Shown in pieces: positions 46,633 through 57,120 of a stretch of 64,000 nt of DNA; within the stretch, counting starts at the first letter, position 1, and each line of letters begins with the position of its first letter. The notes below the pieces were generated by a model. That model did not search any database, was not told where the DNA came from, and saw nothing but the letters and a program-made list of their open reading frames with translations. The translations under genes and the position numbers were made by a program. Where the stretch lies: positions 372,420 to 436,419 of the forward strand of contig NOKP01000011.1 of the NCBI GenBank assembly GCA_002682825.1, read 5' to 3'. The DNA comes from Neonectria sp. B-13. Lineage: Eukaryota; Ascomycota; Sordariomycetes; Hypocreales; Nectriaceae.

Positions 46633-47128
46633 GCGTATAGAAGCAAATGAACGGTAAGGGCTGATGCTTGTGTTGGAAAGTCAAGGTTTTCGCTGGCCTT
46701 TGTTCGTTTCGAGTGTGACCTTTATACGTGAACAAAGGCTTCAGGTGAGTCAGCAGTGGAAACAGAGAGGCAGGGCGCATCACATGTCACCTGAGCAAAT
46801 AGTCTTTCCACGGCTTGTGGCCTTCGGGCAGTTGGCTGTACGGCGTGCGTTGTACCGTGGCGATGGATCAATCAACATGCGCTGTGACAGCACGCTCGTT
46901 GTTGGTGACAGAGACGTTACACATGGTGGATACAATACCTCCCATCTCTCTCGACACAACTCTTTCTCGACACAACTCTTTCTCGACACAACTCTTTCTC
47001 GACACAACTCTTTCTCGACACAACTCTTTCTCGACACAACTCTTTCTCGACACAACTCTTTCTCGACACAACTCTTTCTCGACACAACTCCCCCTGAACT
47101 TCTTTTGACACAAAAAGGGCCCTTCAAA
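46633..47128. promoter_or_regulatory. shared divergent promoter with minisatellite
   Basis: About 500 bp between the start codons of the 665-aa gene and the FHA kinase. Its central part is the 16-bp tandem array, listed separately. Confidence 0.45.
46949..47091. repeat. 16-bp minisatellite, about nine copies
   Basis: The unit TCTCGACACAACTCTT is repeated head to tail nine times with almost no variation, ending 38 bp before the FHA-kinase ATG. Near-identity of the copies points to recent expansion. Each unit contains TCGACACAAC. The copy number is likely to vary between strains, and the position may affect expression of both divergent genes. Confidence 0.9.
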
Positions 47129-49281
47129 ATGGACGACGATGACGACCTGATTGTTTGCGTTTATCCCCATCAGGATCTTAATGCTTCCATATCGAGAATG
47201 ATGGCGTCCAATCCGCTTTATATGCCTCCCAGACTTCCATTCCCTTCAATTGCTGAACCTCACGGCAACCAGCGGATGCCTACCGAGGTGCCGCAAAACC
47301 ACGACGCCCCAATCCACTTCTACCTGCCACGCCTAGAGCTCAGGTTCAGCGAGGTCCCACGAACCTCACACGGAGTTGTCTTCGGATCCGATCCCAACTG
47401 TGATGTGGTCATTCCTTTCTCGGGCGTAAGCCCCTTTCATTTCGCCTTGACATTCGACCAGGCCAAGCGCCTCATCGTAAAGGACTTGGGTTCTTCAACG
47501 GGAACCGAGGTCACCTACGATAACGAAGGATGCGGGAAGCGAGGCAATTTCCACTGGATAGTTGGAGGTGCCGATTTCATCCAGAAGAGAAGACGAATCG
47601 TCATCAAGGCGCACCAACTCGTCTCGTTCTGGATCGATGTCACTGCCCACGACGTAACGTCCCAGGCGTACATTGACAATGTCGACCAGTTCTGCCAGGG
47701 TGGAAGAGCCCCCCAAGGAATTTCAAGCAGTCGCGGTCCTTTGAATCCTCTGAGAACTCAGGGGCCTATAGGTGCTCTTACACCAAACAGCAAAGAAATC
47801 TACCTAAAGGCCGAGTTGGGTCAAGGTGCTTTTGGCGTTGTGACTCATCTCTGGAACGTCAGCGATGGGATCATGTACGCCCTGAAGGAGCCTTCAGCCG
47901 CAGCTATTCGGAACCGAAGCCTTGACCTTAAAGCTTGGGAGAACGAAGCTCGCATCATGGGCCAAGTTGATCATGTTCGTATTTCACCTGCTACTTATTT
48001 AAGCATATTCTGATGACCCCATAGCCACATATCGTGAGACTCCTTGAGGCGGTGTTCACGCCACACCCCCGGTTACTGCTCGAGTATGTACCGGGCGGGT
48101 CGTTGGAAGATCACGAGAACATATCATACAATGAGACCCGATCGATTTTTTATCAGTGCTTATCGGCACTGTCATATTTGCACCAGTTTAAGCCGCCAAT
48201 TGCCCGCCGAGACATCAAGCCAGCCAACATTCTCGTCCAGCACCGGACCACAAGCGGCATCCACGTCAAGTTCGGGGACTTTGGACTATCGCGGGATAGC
48301 TCTGACTTGATGACGATCTGTGGCACTTGGAAATACGTTGCCCCCGAGATCTCCTTGGAGTCTATCCCGTTCAGTGGACAAGGAACAAGATACACCGCGG
48401 CTGTCGATGTCTGGTCACTTGGTGTGGTGGTGTACGAGCTGGTGCATAAACTTCCACCGTGCATCAGACAAAAGTATGAGAACAACAGAACTGCTTGGTG
48501 TCGAAGGATTATCGATAATTTCCAAGAGGATGTGTTTAGATGGCCTAACGACCCGATCCTGTTTTTACTACGCGCCATGCTAGTCATATCGCCGGAAGAA
48601 CGGTCCTCATCCGGGGTCTGCTTTGATCGCGCGGCGCTTCTGCCCATTGCATTCAAAAATGACAGTTGGATGACGACTCAGGCTTCGCATGCCGATGAAG
48701 AGGACCAGACGACGATACAGTACAGCCCTGGAGATCATGCCGTGGGAGACCAAGGGACTACAATACGAGGAACGACGGTCCGGCACAATTCTATGAGTCG
48801 TATCGCCGAAGATCAAGGGACCGTGATACCGGAAACCACAGTCCGGCGCAATCCTGAGGATCGAATCGAGGAAGGAACCGTTTTCCAGCAGACGGGGCCT
48901 TCATCTGCGTTAAGAAAAACCCGAAGGACGAACATAGCCTCCAATGGGCCATCTTCATCATCTGCAAGGCGAACTAGCAACCGTCGGGAAGACCACAGGA
49001 GTTCAAGGGGCGACGCCTCTGGCGAGAACCCAGCGCTGGCTCCCCTTCTTGGTGCCTACTCAACTAAGCCGCTCAACCCTCATTATGTTGGATCGTCCAT
49101 AGCGTTGTGGGCACGCGAGAAAATGTCTAATAGAGGGACGACCGAATCACCACCACAAGATTCAGCGCTGCAGAACCAGCCTCGAGGAAACGCCACGATG
49201 CCGCTTGAGGACGGCGACCCCAAGCTCGCCGAGGACCCCATGAGGGTCTCTCCCGACCTGCCTGACGACGAAAGTTGCTAG
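47129..49281 (+). CDS. FHA-domain serine/threonine protein kinase, 700 aa
   Basis: Two exons: 47129-47974 and 48025-49281. An FHA domain occupies about residues 63-170 (GVVFGSDPNCDVVIPFSGVS, then HFALTF and KDLGSSTGTEV), with the usual G, R/S, S-H and N/T pattern only partly kept. The kinase domain follows: LGQGAFGVVTHLWN, YALKEP (Lys253), IARRDIKPANILV (catalytic Asp345, RRD rather than HRD), FGDFGLS (Asp367), ICGTWKYVAPEI. The C-terminal about 220 residues are low-complexity Arg/Ser/Thr/Asn-rich. The layout FHA plus kinase resembles Rad53/Chk2-type checkpoint kinases, but the divergence suggests another role. The start was set at MDDDDDLIV because an upstream ATG would translate the minisatellite. 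The divergent partner of unknown function may act with it. Confidence 0.88.
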
Positions 49282-50256
49282 TTGATGATTAACTGCGGGA
49301 CATCGGTTTAGAAAACTTGAGGGCTTACGGATTAAGCCCTCCGAGTTCAGGGTTAAGGGGTGGGTTAGTGGTTGGTATTATGATGGCACTAGGGTGTTGA
49401 GCTGTGAAATAATCACGAGAGGGAGGGGACCTGCATTTTGAGCGACTCCCCTTATAGGATGGGACCAATTGATACAAAACCGTACCAGTAGCAACTGTTG
49501 TGTGTCGGAGAGGGCACCTTGGAGCGAGAGACGCGACCCATAAGTCTAGAAGGCCAAGGTCTTGTCGCGGCACTGGCGGCAATCTGGCCGGACCTCATCA
49601 CACTCGACCCTGCACCCACGATGTTTTGGTGCGCTTACGGCGTTTGTTGGTGGTGGCAGTGGTGGTGGTTATGGAGGTTGAGGGGGGCAGCTTCGAGGTT
49701 GGCATAGAATGCGAAAGGAAGCCGCTGTCGGATGGAACCCTCAACGAGACGGGAACGAAGCCGAGTCGGGCTGAGCAGGGGAACAAGGTCTGCGCAATAA
49801 AGGGACGTTGTTAAAGGGAAATCCAGAGCGTGAGAGGATATCGAGAATGGACGGCGGATGGGAGAGGACAAGCTTTGGCGTCTGCCGTTGACGTTGCAGC
49901 GGACGCACGCCCTACAGATCCAAGCGCTAGGGCCGCCACGCACGGCACGTCCCCGGGTTCCAAGGGGAAGGCCACCGCGATTGCGCTAGTGCACCCCATA
50001 AGCGGGCTGAACAGCACTGGAAAGCCTGTCATCGCCACCTGGGCGGCTCAGACACAATGGAACGGAGGTTATGACCGGTCAGGTGGGAGGGATAGAAACG
50101 AGGCAAGGCTCCCCGGGGGCGTGATTGAGGATACGTTTGTTTATAGATGATCTCATCTTTGATTCTAGGGCCCTGCGTCCATCTACATATTCGACTCGTT
50201 TGATCCAACTGCCAGCGAAGAGATACACACAAACAGCACACACTCGTTGAATCAAA
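49282..50256. other. intergenic, promoter of class II aldolase gene
   Basis: About 1 kb. An overlapping set of plus- and minus-strand ORFs (49498-50150) has no domain. Nothing else was recognised. Confidence 0.35.
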
Positions 50257-51254
50257 ATGTCCACAACCACCACCATTACCACTCAGGCCGCCACCGCTCA
50301 AGAACCAGCCCAGAAGCCGGCCGTGTCTGCACTGGCCACCGGCGGCTACGAGTTCGCCGGCATCCCCAACATCACCGACCCCTACAAGAAGCGCCAGTGG
50401 CAGCTCGAGCACATGGCCGGCGCCTTCAGGGTCTTCGCCAGGAAGGGATACACCGAGGGCACCAGCGGCCACATCAGCGTGCGGGACACGGTCGACCCTA
50501 CCACCTTCTGGATCAACCCGTGAGTCTCCCTGGAGCTTCCATGCGTCCGCTATTCTCTGCTCCTCTGACATGAACATGACCCAGCCTCGGCGTGCACTTT
50601 GGCATGCTCAAGGCCAGCGACATGGTCCAGATCGACGAGGACGGCCAGGTCATCGGCGGCAACAAGACCGCTGTGAACGCCGCCGGCTTCATGATCCACA
50701 GCGCTATTCACCGTGCTCGCCCGGACATCCACGCCGCCTGCCACACCCACTCCAAGTACGGCAAGGCCTGGTCTACCTTCGGCCGGCCCCTCGACATCAT
50801 CAGCCAGGACACCTGCAACTTCTGGGGTACTCAGGCCGTCTACGAGTCCTTCGGCGGTGTTGTCCTCGGCGAGGAGGAGGGCCAGCGCATTGTCGATGCC
50901 CTGGGCGAGAAGGGCCGTGTTATCGTCCTACAGAACCACGGCATCCTGACTGCCGGCGGCACTGTCGACGAGGCCGCCTATCTCTACACACTCATGGAGC
51001 GCTCCTGCGAGCTCCAGCTCCTGGTCGAGAGCGCCGGCCTGCCTAAGAACTACATCGGCGAGAAGGAGGCCGAGTTCACTGCCAGGGTCAACGCTGATCC
51101 TGTAAGTCTAGAAAATTATACTTTACAGTTTACACAACCATCGAGGAACCAGGTACTGACAAGCCTCACATAGGAAACCCTCTACACCGAGTTCCAGCCC
51201 GACTTCGAGTACGAGATCTGGAAGTCCAACGGCGAGTTGTGCAAGGGAGAATAA
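50257..51254 (+). CDS. class II aldolase/adducin-family protein, 286 aa
   Basis: Three exons: 50257-50519, 50585-51101 and 51174-51254. After a Thr/Ala-rich N-terminal leader the domain is complete: RVFARKGYTEGTSGHISVRD, then ACHTHSKYGKAWSTFGRPLD (metal-binding His-x-His) and VIVLQNHGILTAGGTVDEAA (third metal His). The family includes fuculose-1-phosphate aldolase, ribulose-5-phosphate epimerase and related enzymes; in fungi most members are uncharacterised. It may act on sugar phosphates or hydroxy-aldehydes. The C-terminus (YTEFQPDFEYEIW) is family-like. It is the left-most gene of the catabolic-looking block. Confidence 0.88.
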
Positions 51255-51867
51255 AAGACGGCAGTCTATTCGTGTGTTTTGTTTCCTTTTTATTACCTGC
51301 TCAATCAACACCAAGAGCCCGCATATAGAACACACGGTGACCCACGGTTGCAGGGCCCGGGAGGAAATTTGATGATGATCCTACTTTATTTTACATGCCA
51401 GTCGCAAGTCGTGACCGTGTTCCTTGACATGGTTTCTTCCCATGCTGCATTTCTGGTCATCCTATAAACCGTTTAGACTTGGGTCCCATACAACTGCACA
51501 TAAGCCGCAACTGAATATGTAGCTCCCTGATTAACTCAGATAGCCCCGATGGAGTTCCCGGCTCTCACGGGCTGTAGAACTAGGAATCCCGGCCGGGCTT
51601 CTTGCCAGCATTGGTTGTCTGAGGTATCAGAAGCTTTGGGTTGAAAAGATTTACGCCGGACCTCAAGGTGCAGTTGTCGATTTCTGTAAGCTACTAGGTC
51701 TCTTCTTCGAACTGTGCTTCGACCCATCTCTCCAGCCCACTCACTACCAGGAACATCGCCTGGCCAGGCCACGATTTTCAATCATGGCAAAACGCGTCCA
51801 GAGCTAAAAACGACGAATAGATGTTTAACGAGTTTGGTTATTTTATCTATCATTGCAATTAAATAAT
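51255..51867. other. convergent intergenic region, nothing recognised
   Basis: About 610 bp between convergent stops of the aldolase-family and ketopantoate-reductase-family genes. No repeat or RNA gene was seen. Confidence 0.35.
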
Positions 51868-52979
51868 CTACTGGTATGGGTTGTCGGCCTCGAACTTAGG
51901 TTCCCACATGCCCTTGCTTTCCTTGATCTTGAGTTGCAGGCCCTTGAGAAGGCCGTATATGGTCCGCAGCGTAGGCATGGGCACGCCATGCGCCTCGCCC
52001 TCACGTAGCGGCTCGCCGACGATGTTCTCAATCTCCATCAGGTTGCCCTTCTCGACATCCTGGCACATGCTGGGCTTGAACTCCGTGTCCGTCGGGTCGA
52101 TGCGGATGACAGTCTCGGGAAGGTCGTCAGGCAGGTCGGTGACGCCGCAGGCGTAGGCGGCGGCCATGATCTCGCGCATGATGGGCCGGATCAGATCGTC
52201 GATGACGTGCTGGCTCATGCGCATGCGCGCCGTGTCCATGCGCAGCACGGTAGCGGTCGAGTTGAAAGACGAGTTGTAGACGAGCTTGCGCCAGCGGACG
52301 TGGCGCACGTCGGCCTCGTAGACGATGTTGAGCTTGCCTGCGGGGTTGTAGGCGTCGATGTAGCGCTTGGCGGCGTCTTCAGCCACATCAGCAGGCACCT
52401 GGGGACTTGAGAAGGGGCCAATCTTCTGGAAGTCGGCGTCGTCGTGGAGGATCTTGCCGTGCGACTTCTCGGTGGCGCCGATGTACGACACGCTGCTGAT
52501 GATGGGGTTGGTGGGGAAGCGCGGGATGATGGGCTTCTCGATGTTGATGCCGTTCTGCGAGAGCACAATGGCCGTCCTGCCGGGCGTAACGGCGGGCGCG
52601 ATGAGGTCGGCGACGGTGGGAGAGATGTCGGGGATGTTCTTGGTGGTGACGAGGATGAAGTCGAAGGGGGCGAGGCCCTCCTTCTCGACATTAGGAATGG
52701 TCTTGGAGACTGCGAAGGAGACAGCGTTAGCCAGTTGGACAGATAATTGCTTGAGGCACAGAACCGTGGTGTTGACATACTCGCAGTTGGTCGCCAGCCC
52801 TTGATATCGTGGCCGTGCTCAATGGAGTCGATATCGATGCCGTTCTGCTTGACGGCGTCGTAGTTGGATCGCATGACAGCCGTGACTTCGGCCTTGCCGC
52901 CCGTCTCCAGGGCATATGCGGCCATGGTACCGACACCGCCGGTACCAATGATGAGGACTCTGACTTTTGATTGCGCCAT
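51868..52979 (-). CDS. 2-dehydropantoate 2-reductase (ApbA/PanE) family protein, 346 aa
   Basis: Two exons: 52781-52979 and 51868-52709. The intron has donor GTATGT, branch GCTAAC and acceptor CAG. The NADP-binding N-terminus is VRVLIIGTGGVGTMAAYALE (GxGGxG). The catalytic domain includes FDFILVTTKNIPD, IVLSQNGINIEKP, then RWRKLVYNSSFNSTATVLRM (the Lys of the RKL block and the Asn pair are the family active site). The C-terminal domain includes MEIENIVGEPLREGEAHGVP. ApbA/PanE enzymes reduce ketopantoate in coenzyme A synthesis. Most fungi have several members acting on other 2-keto acids, so this copy is not proven to be the vitamin enzyme. Its 3' end faces the aldolase-family gene. Confidence 0.88.
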
Positions 52980-54127
52980 GGTTACAGGTGGTGGTGGATT
53001 CTGACGATGGCGATGGCAGGCGGAGAAGGATGGTGATGGAGTCAAGACCAACAAGATAAGGAACAAGACAAAGTCCCGGATACACACTCAATTGATTGAA
53101 GTAGTTAACAACGAGAAAAGGAAGCGCCCGAATTAAGAGTCGAAGAAGAAGCCGGGAACAGGAGCGCGAGCTTTGTCCGAAAAGTCCCCACTGTCGTTGA
53201 GCCGTTTCTGTGCGGTCTTTACGATGACAGCCCAGGGCGAGATGAGTAAAGTGCACCGCTTACACCTGCTACCAGCGCGCATACACAATCTCAGATGCAA
53301 GCATCCAAGATGCGGGAATATAACTCGTTGAGCGCCGTGGCAGAGAGTGAGCGATCCGCTCTTCTCGATCCAGGATTGGCGATGAGACAAACCGAAGGGC
53401 ATGAACGTCAATGAATGATCGGCTTCTGCATCTGACGGCGAGCTCTCCAGTGCGGGGAAACCTTGGAATTGGGGGACGAGACCCTGGAACAAGCCCTGGA
53501 TCCACTGAGACGAACGCCTAGCGCCCTGGCGAGTCACCGTGGTTGCTTTTGCGCTTATCTCGTGCGCCGTTGCCGGGGAAGTTGACGGCGACGCGCCGCG
53601 AATCAAATGCCGGCAGACAGACAGAAGCAACGACAGCTTCCTTTGAGCTTAGCTCCGCCGTCTCGGTCAGCGTCGGAGACGGCAATCGTGGGTCGTGGGT
53701 CGTGGGTCATGTATCGCCGGCTTCGCAGCTAGCAGCTAGTACAGTTAGTCAAGGCAGATGCGGAACTGTCGGTTCCGGCTGGCTGCCGGTATCTCGACGG
53801 TTCACTCCCATCTCGGCTCCGCTGCAAGCGCTTAGTGTGCCGAGATAGATCCTGTCTCGGCTCCGAAACCACGGAGGTGAGACGGCATTGGAAGGGACCA
53901 CTGCCGATATCGACGTTGCATTCGGTGACTTAGACGGAACACCAAAGACGACCACTACAGTTTCACTTGGGAGAGATACACATAACCACGAAATAGATAT
54001 CATGTTGAACAGTGAAGCGAAGGGAAGTAATCCAGTGTATAAAAATATGTGCTTTTGCTTTCGATTCTAGATAGACACCATCCACGGGCAATGCAAAATA
54101 CAACCAGACGAGCCGCGACAGGAACTA
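52980..54127. other. intergenic, promoter of the PanE-family gene
   Basis: About 1.15 kb. A 165-codon minus-strand ORF (53133-53630) has no domain and a composition like non-coding DNA. The triplicated GTGGGTCGTGGGTC run near 53695 is a trivial repeat. Confidence 0.35.
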
Positions 54128-56000
54128 TTACAGTCGGGACACAACGCCGGCGTTCAGCCCCTTAACCACCTCGGCCGCCGCCCGCTCACCGCTGCGAATC
54201 GCACCCTCCATGTACCCCTTCCACTCGCCGGCCGTCTCGGTGCCGGCAAAGTGAAGGTTGCCGCAGGCCTCACGCAGGCCGTCGCCACCGAGCGTATCCA
54301 GCACGCCGGGTGTAAGCGCGGTGCAGGGGCAGCCCCAGCCGGCGAACTGGTCGTGCATCCACTCGTACGTCGTCATCTGCACGAACTGCTCCTCCAGGTT
54401 GGCGGCTCCGAACAGCGCGCCCAGCTGCGTGACCAGCGCCTGCTCCCGCTCCCGTGTTGGCAGCGCCGCCCACGCGGCTCCGGGCTCGCCGGACATGAAG
54501 CACGTCAGCACGTACTTGGAGTCGGCCGGGCTGCACGTGTCGCGGACCACGCTGGCCGGGCCGATGAAGGACTGCGCGAGGCCGCAGAAGCCGCGCTCGA
54601 CCCAGAAGGGCGTGCGGAACTCCATCATCGCCTTGGTGTAATAGCCGTATGAGAGGGACTCGGCCCAGACCTGCTTGGCCGGGGGCAGCTTGGGCGTGAA
54701 GGCGATGGTCTTGAGGACGGGGCCGGGTACCGTCGTGATGACCTTGCGGGCGGCGTAGATGGCGCCGGCCTGGACCTTGACTGAGTGGCTTCCCTCCTGG
54801 ACAACGGCCTGGACGGGGCTGTTGAGACGCACGACGCCCTCGGGTAGCGACGAGGCGAGGCCCTTGGCGAAGAGCTGAGTTCCCTGGCGGATGCGGAGGT
54901 GCTGGCCGCCACCCTTTCGGTCGGAGCGCATCGCCATCAGGCCGCCGCCCGACTTGCAGTAGTTGAGGAAGTACAGGGCCGAGATGTCCCTAGGGTCTTG
55001 GCCCAGCATGGCGCGGGTCCAGACGGTGGCGGTGGCCAGGGCAAGATCGCTGGCGCCGCGAGAACGCAGGTAGGCCTCAAAGGTCAAGGAGTCGATGGAC
55101 GTGTCCTTGGGTCGCCAGGTGTCCACTGCCTGGCAGTCGGCCTCGACCATGTCGCGGATATCAGTAAGGTGCTTGCGGCTTGCGCTATCGAACTGCATAC
55201 AAATCCAGTGTTAGTGGTGTGCGCAACGAGGCCTTGCTCAGAAGGATACATACGTTGGGCAGGTCTCCGTAGGCAAAAGACGAGCATCTGCCATCAAAGT
55301 CTTGCAGTGCAACATTGCCTTGCGTGTTCTGCTCAATCAGTTCCGCGCCGTATCTCTTGGCCAGCGCGTAGACCTTGCTCTGGCTGACATCGTTGATCCA
55401 GGCGGCGCCTAGGTCGACGACTCCAGCGCCGCCTTCCATTGTCTGGCTCCACGTCTTGCCGCCGACACGATCACGGGCCTCGAGAACAACGCACGAGAGG
55501 CCGGCGTTGAGGACATCGTGAGCCGCGGAGAGACCAGCCAGGCCGGCACCGATGATGATGACATCAACGGATTCCTGCGCGGCGGGAAGCACCAATGGGG
55601 CGGGAGGTTGATCGGGGAGGGCGATAACAGCGTCAATCTCGAAGAGCCAAGAGGCAATGGCGAGCTGCTGCACCGGGGCGAGGGTCATGGCAGGTCGGTG
55701 GCCGGCCAGGAAACGCTGGATGTGGCGGGTGTGCTTGCGCTGCGCCGGGTCGTAGTTGACGATGTAGACGGTGAGCTTGAGGATGTCCTTGACCGAGGCA
55801 CCAGCGGCGACGATGATCTTGCGCAGGTTCAGCAGAGCCAGATGGATCTGCGACTCGTAGTCGCTGGGAACAGTGCCATCTTTGGTGCTGCCGGGCTGGC
55901 CAGAGATGTGCACAATCTTCCCGGCCGGAGCAACGGTGGCCGCCGCGTAGTAGGCGGCGGTGGTGTTGGACAGGTCAACTGTCTCTACAGCTTCTGTCAT
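54128..56000 (-). CDS. RidA-flavin amine oxidase fusion, 603 aa
   Basis: Two exons: 55254-56000 and 54128-55192. Residues about 10-130 form a RidA/YjgF/YER057c/UK114 domain. It reads IVHISGQPGS, then VKDILKLTVYIVNYD and HRPAMTLAPVQQLA (Arg102), ending LFEIDAVIALP (Glu121), matching the Arg and Glu used for imine hydrolysis. From about 144 a flavin monoamine oxidase follows: VDVIIIGAGLAGLSAAHDVL (FAD GxGxxG), LEARDRVGGKTWS, then GHYTKAMMEF-like SYGYYTKAMMEFRTPFW and LHFAGTETAGEWKGYMEGAI (C-terminal FAD motif). The oxidase makes an imine from an amine; the fused RidA part would speed its hydrolysis to aldehyde. An ATG at 56105 would add 35 residues. It is divergent from SSADH with a 1.1-kb shared promoter. 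Confidence 0.9.
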
Positions 56001-57120
56001 TTCGAGTCGAGTGCGAAGACTAAGAGTCGCTTTCAAGGGCAATTGAGTTTGACACAAAGAGTAGGACGAATTGGCAAAAGAGATGGGAGAGAAGCTGGCT
56101 TGCAACAGGCTCGAGAAGTTGAAGCTGAAGCTGAAGCCGGACGTTGGTATATGGCCAATCTAGTTATCATTCGGGGACTTCTGAATGGCTCGCTTTGGCC
56201 TGCCATGCTGCAGCTAATGAGCCCGGGATAAGGAACCAGGCTACGTCCCCTTGACTCGTCCTTGGCCGCATTGATGGACTTATCGAGCCGGCGAGGACTT
56301 GTTTCCGCGAGGCGAGTGCCCTGGACGGACCCGCCGCGAGACCCGCTCGGCGCCGGGGTATCATGGCCACGGGCGGCTGCGGGCAAGCGAGCGCGAGCGA
56401 AATGTGACAGATGACGCGCTAGCAGAGGAGACGATCTATTGTGCCCTCCGCTTCCCCTGCAGCTTGCTTCTAGACGGCGTGCACGTGATGCAGGTGATGT
56501 CTGTTCAACTTCCGGGTGTGCCCGTGGGTTCGGAGCCTAGATCGGAGGACGGCTCCGGCACCTCTCTAGACTCTCGGCATTTCTCCACCCAAAGTAGTCA
56601 AACAAAAGAGAGCAACTTAAACGATTCCTCCTCGGGCTTATCGAGTTAGCGTATCATGCAGCCCCCTCATCGGCACCCCAACCCTGCGGGGCTAGGTTGC
56701 CAGGCTAATCGACTCGGCGGTACAGCGCGCTGCACAGCTGCAAGGCGAAAGCGAGCTTCACCCCGCGAACCAAACTTGTCTGTGTCTGATTTGCAAGGTC
56801 TTTCCGACTCTGCCTCTCTCTGCTTGCTCGTGACCGAAACGAGTTTCAATACCCGCTTTGAGCTTGCATTCTCCGCGCGCTGTTACTTGCCCCAATCGTC
56901 TTCGCCGCGGGCCGGCTTTCGGCTTTCTCGTCATCCGTCATGACAAACCAACCCCTGTCTCTGACCTCTTATTGACGTTGACGTAACATTATCCAGCAGC
57001 TTTCATGAGCAGAAGTTGTTGTCTTCATCCACTCTGCATCACTTCCTATTCCCCTCTCGTTCTCACCCAACCGTTCACATCCTTCCTCGACATCGCCACC
57101 CGTTCGTCTATCGCATCACC
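56001..57120. promoter_or_regulatory. shared divergent promoter of amine oxidase and SSADH
   Basis: About 1.1 kb without coding potential. Pyrimidine-rich stretches just upstream of the SSADH ATG are typical. No specific factor site could be assigned by eye. Confidence 0.4.

Noticed and set aside
46664..47128. Upstream extension of the FHA-kinase frame through the minisatellite
   Set aside because: It would translate nine 16-bp repeats into a frame-cycling low-complexity leader; the ATG just after the array gives the normal domain start.
53133..53630. 165-codon minus-strand ORF
   Set aside because: No recognisable domain, lies in the promoter region of the PanE-family gene and resembles non-coding sequence.
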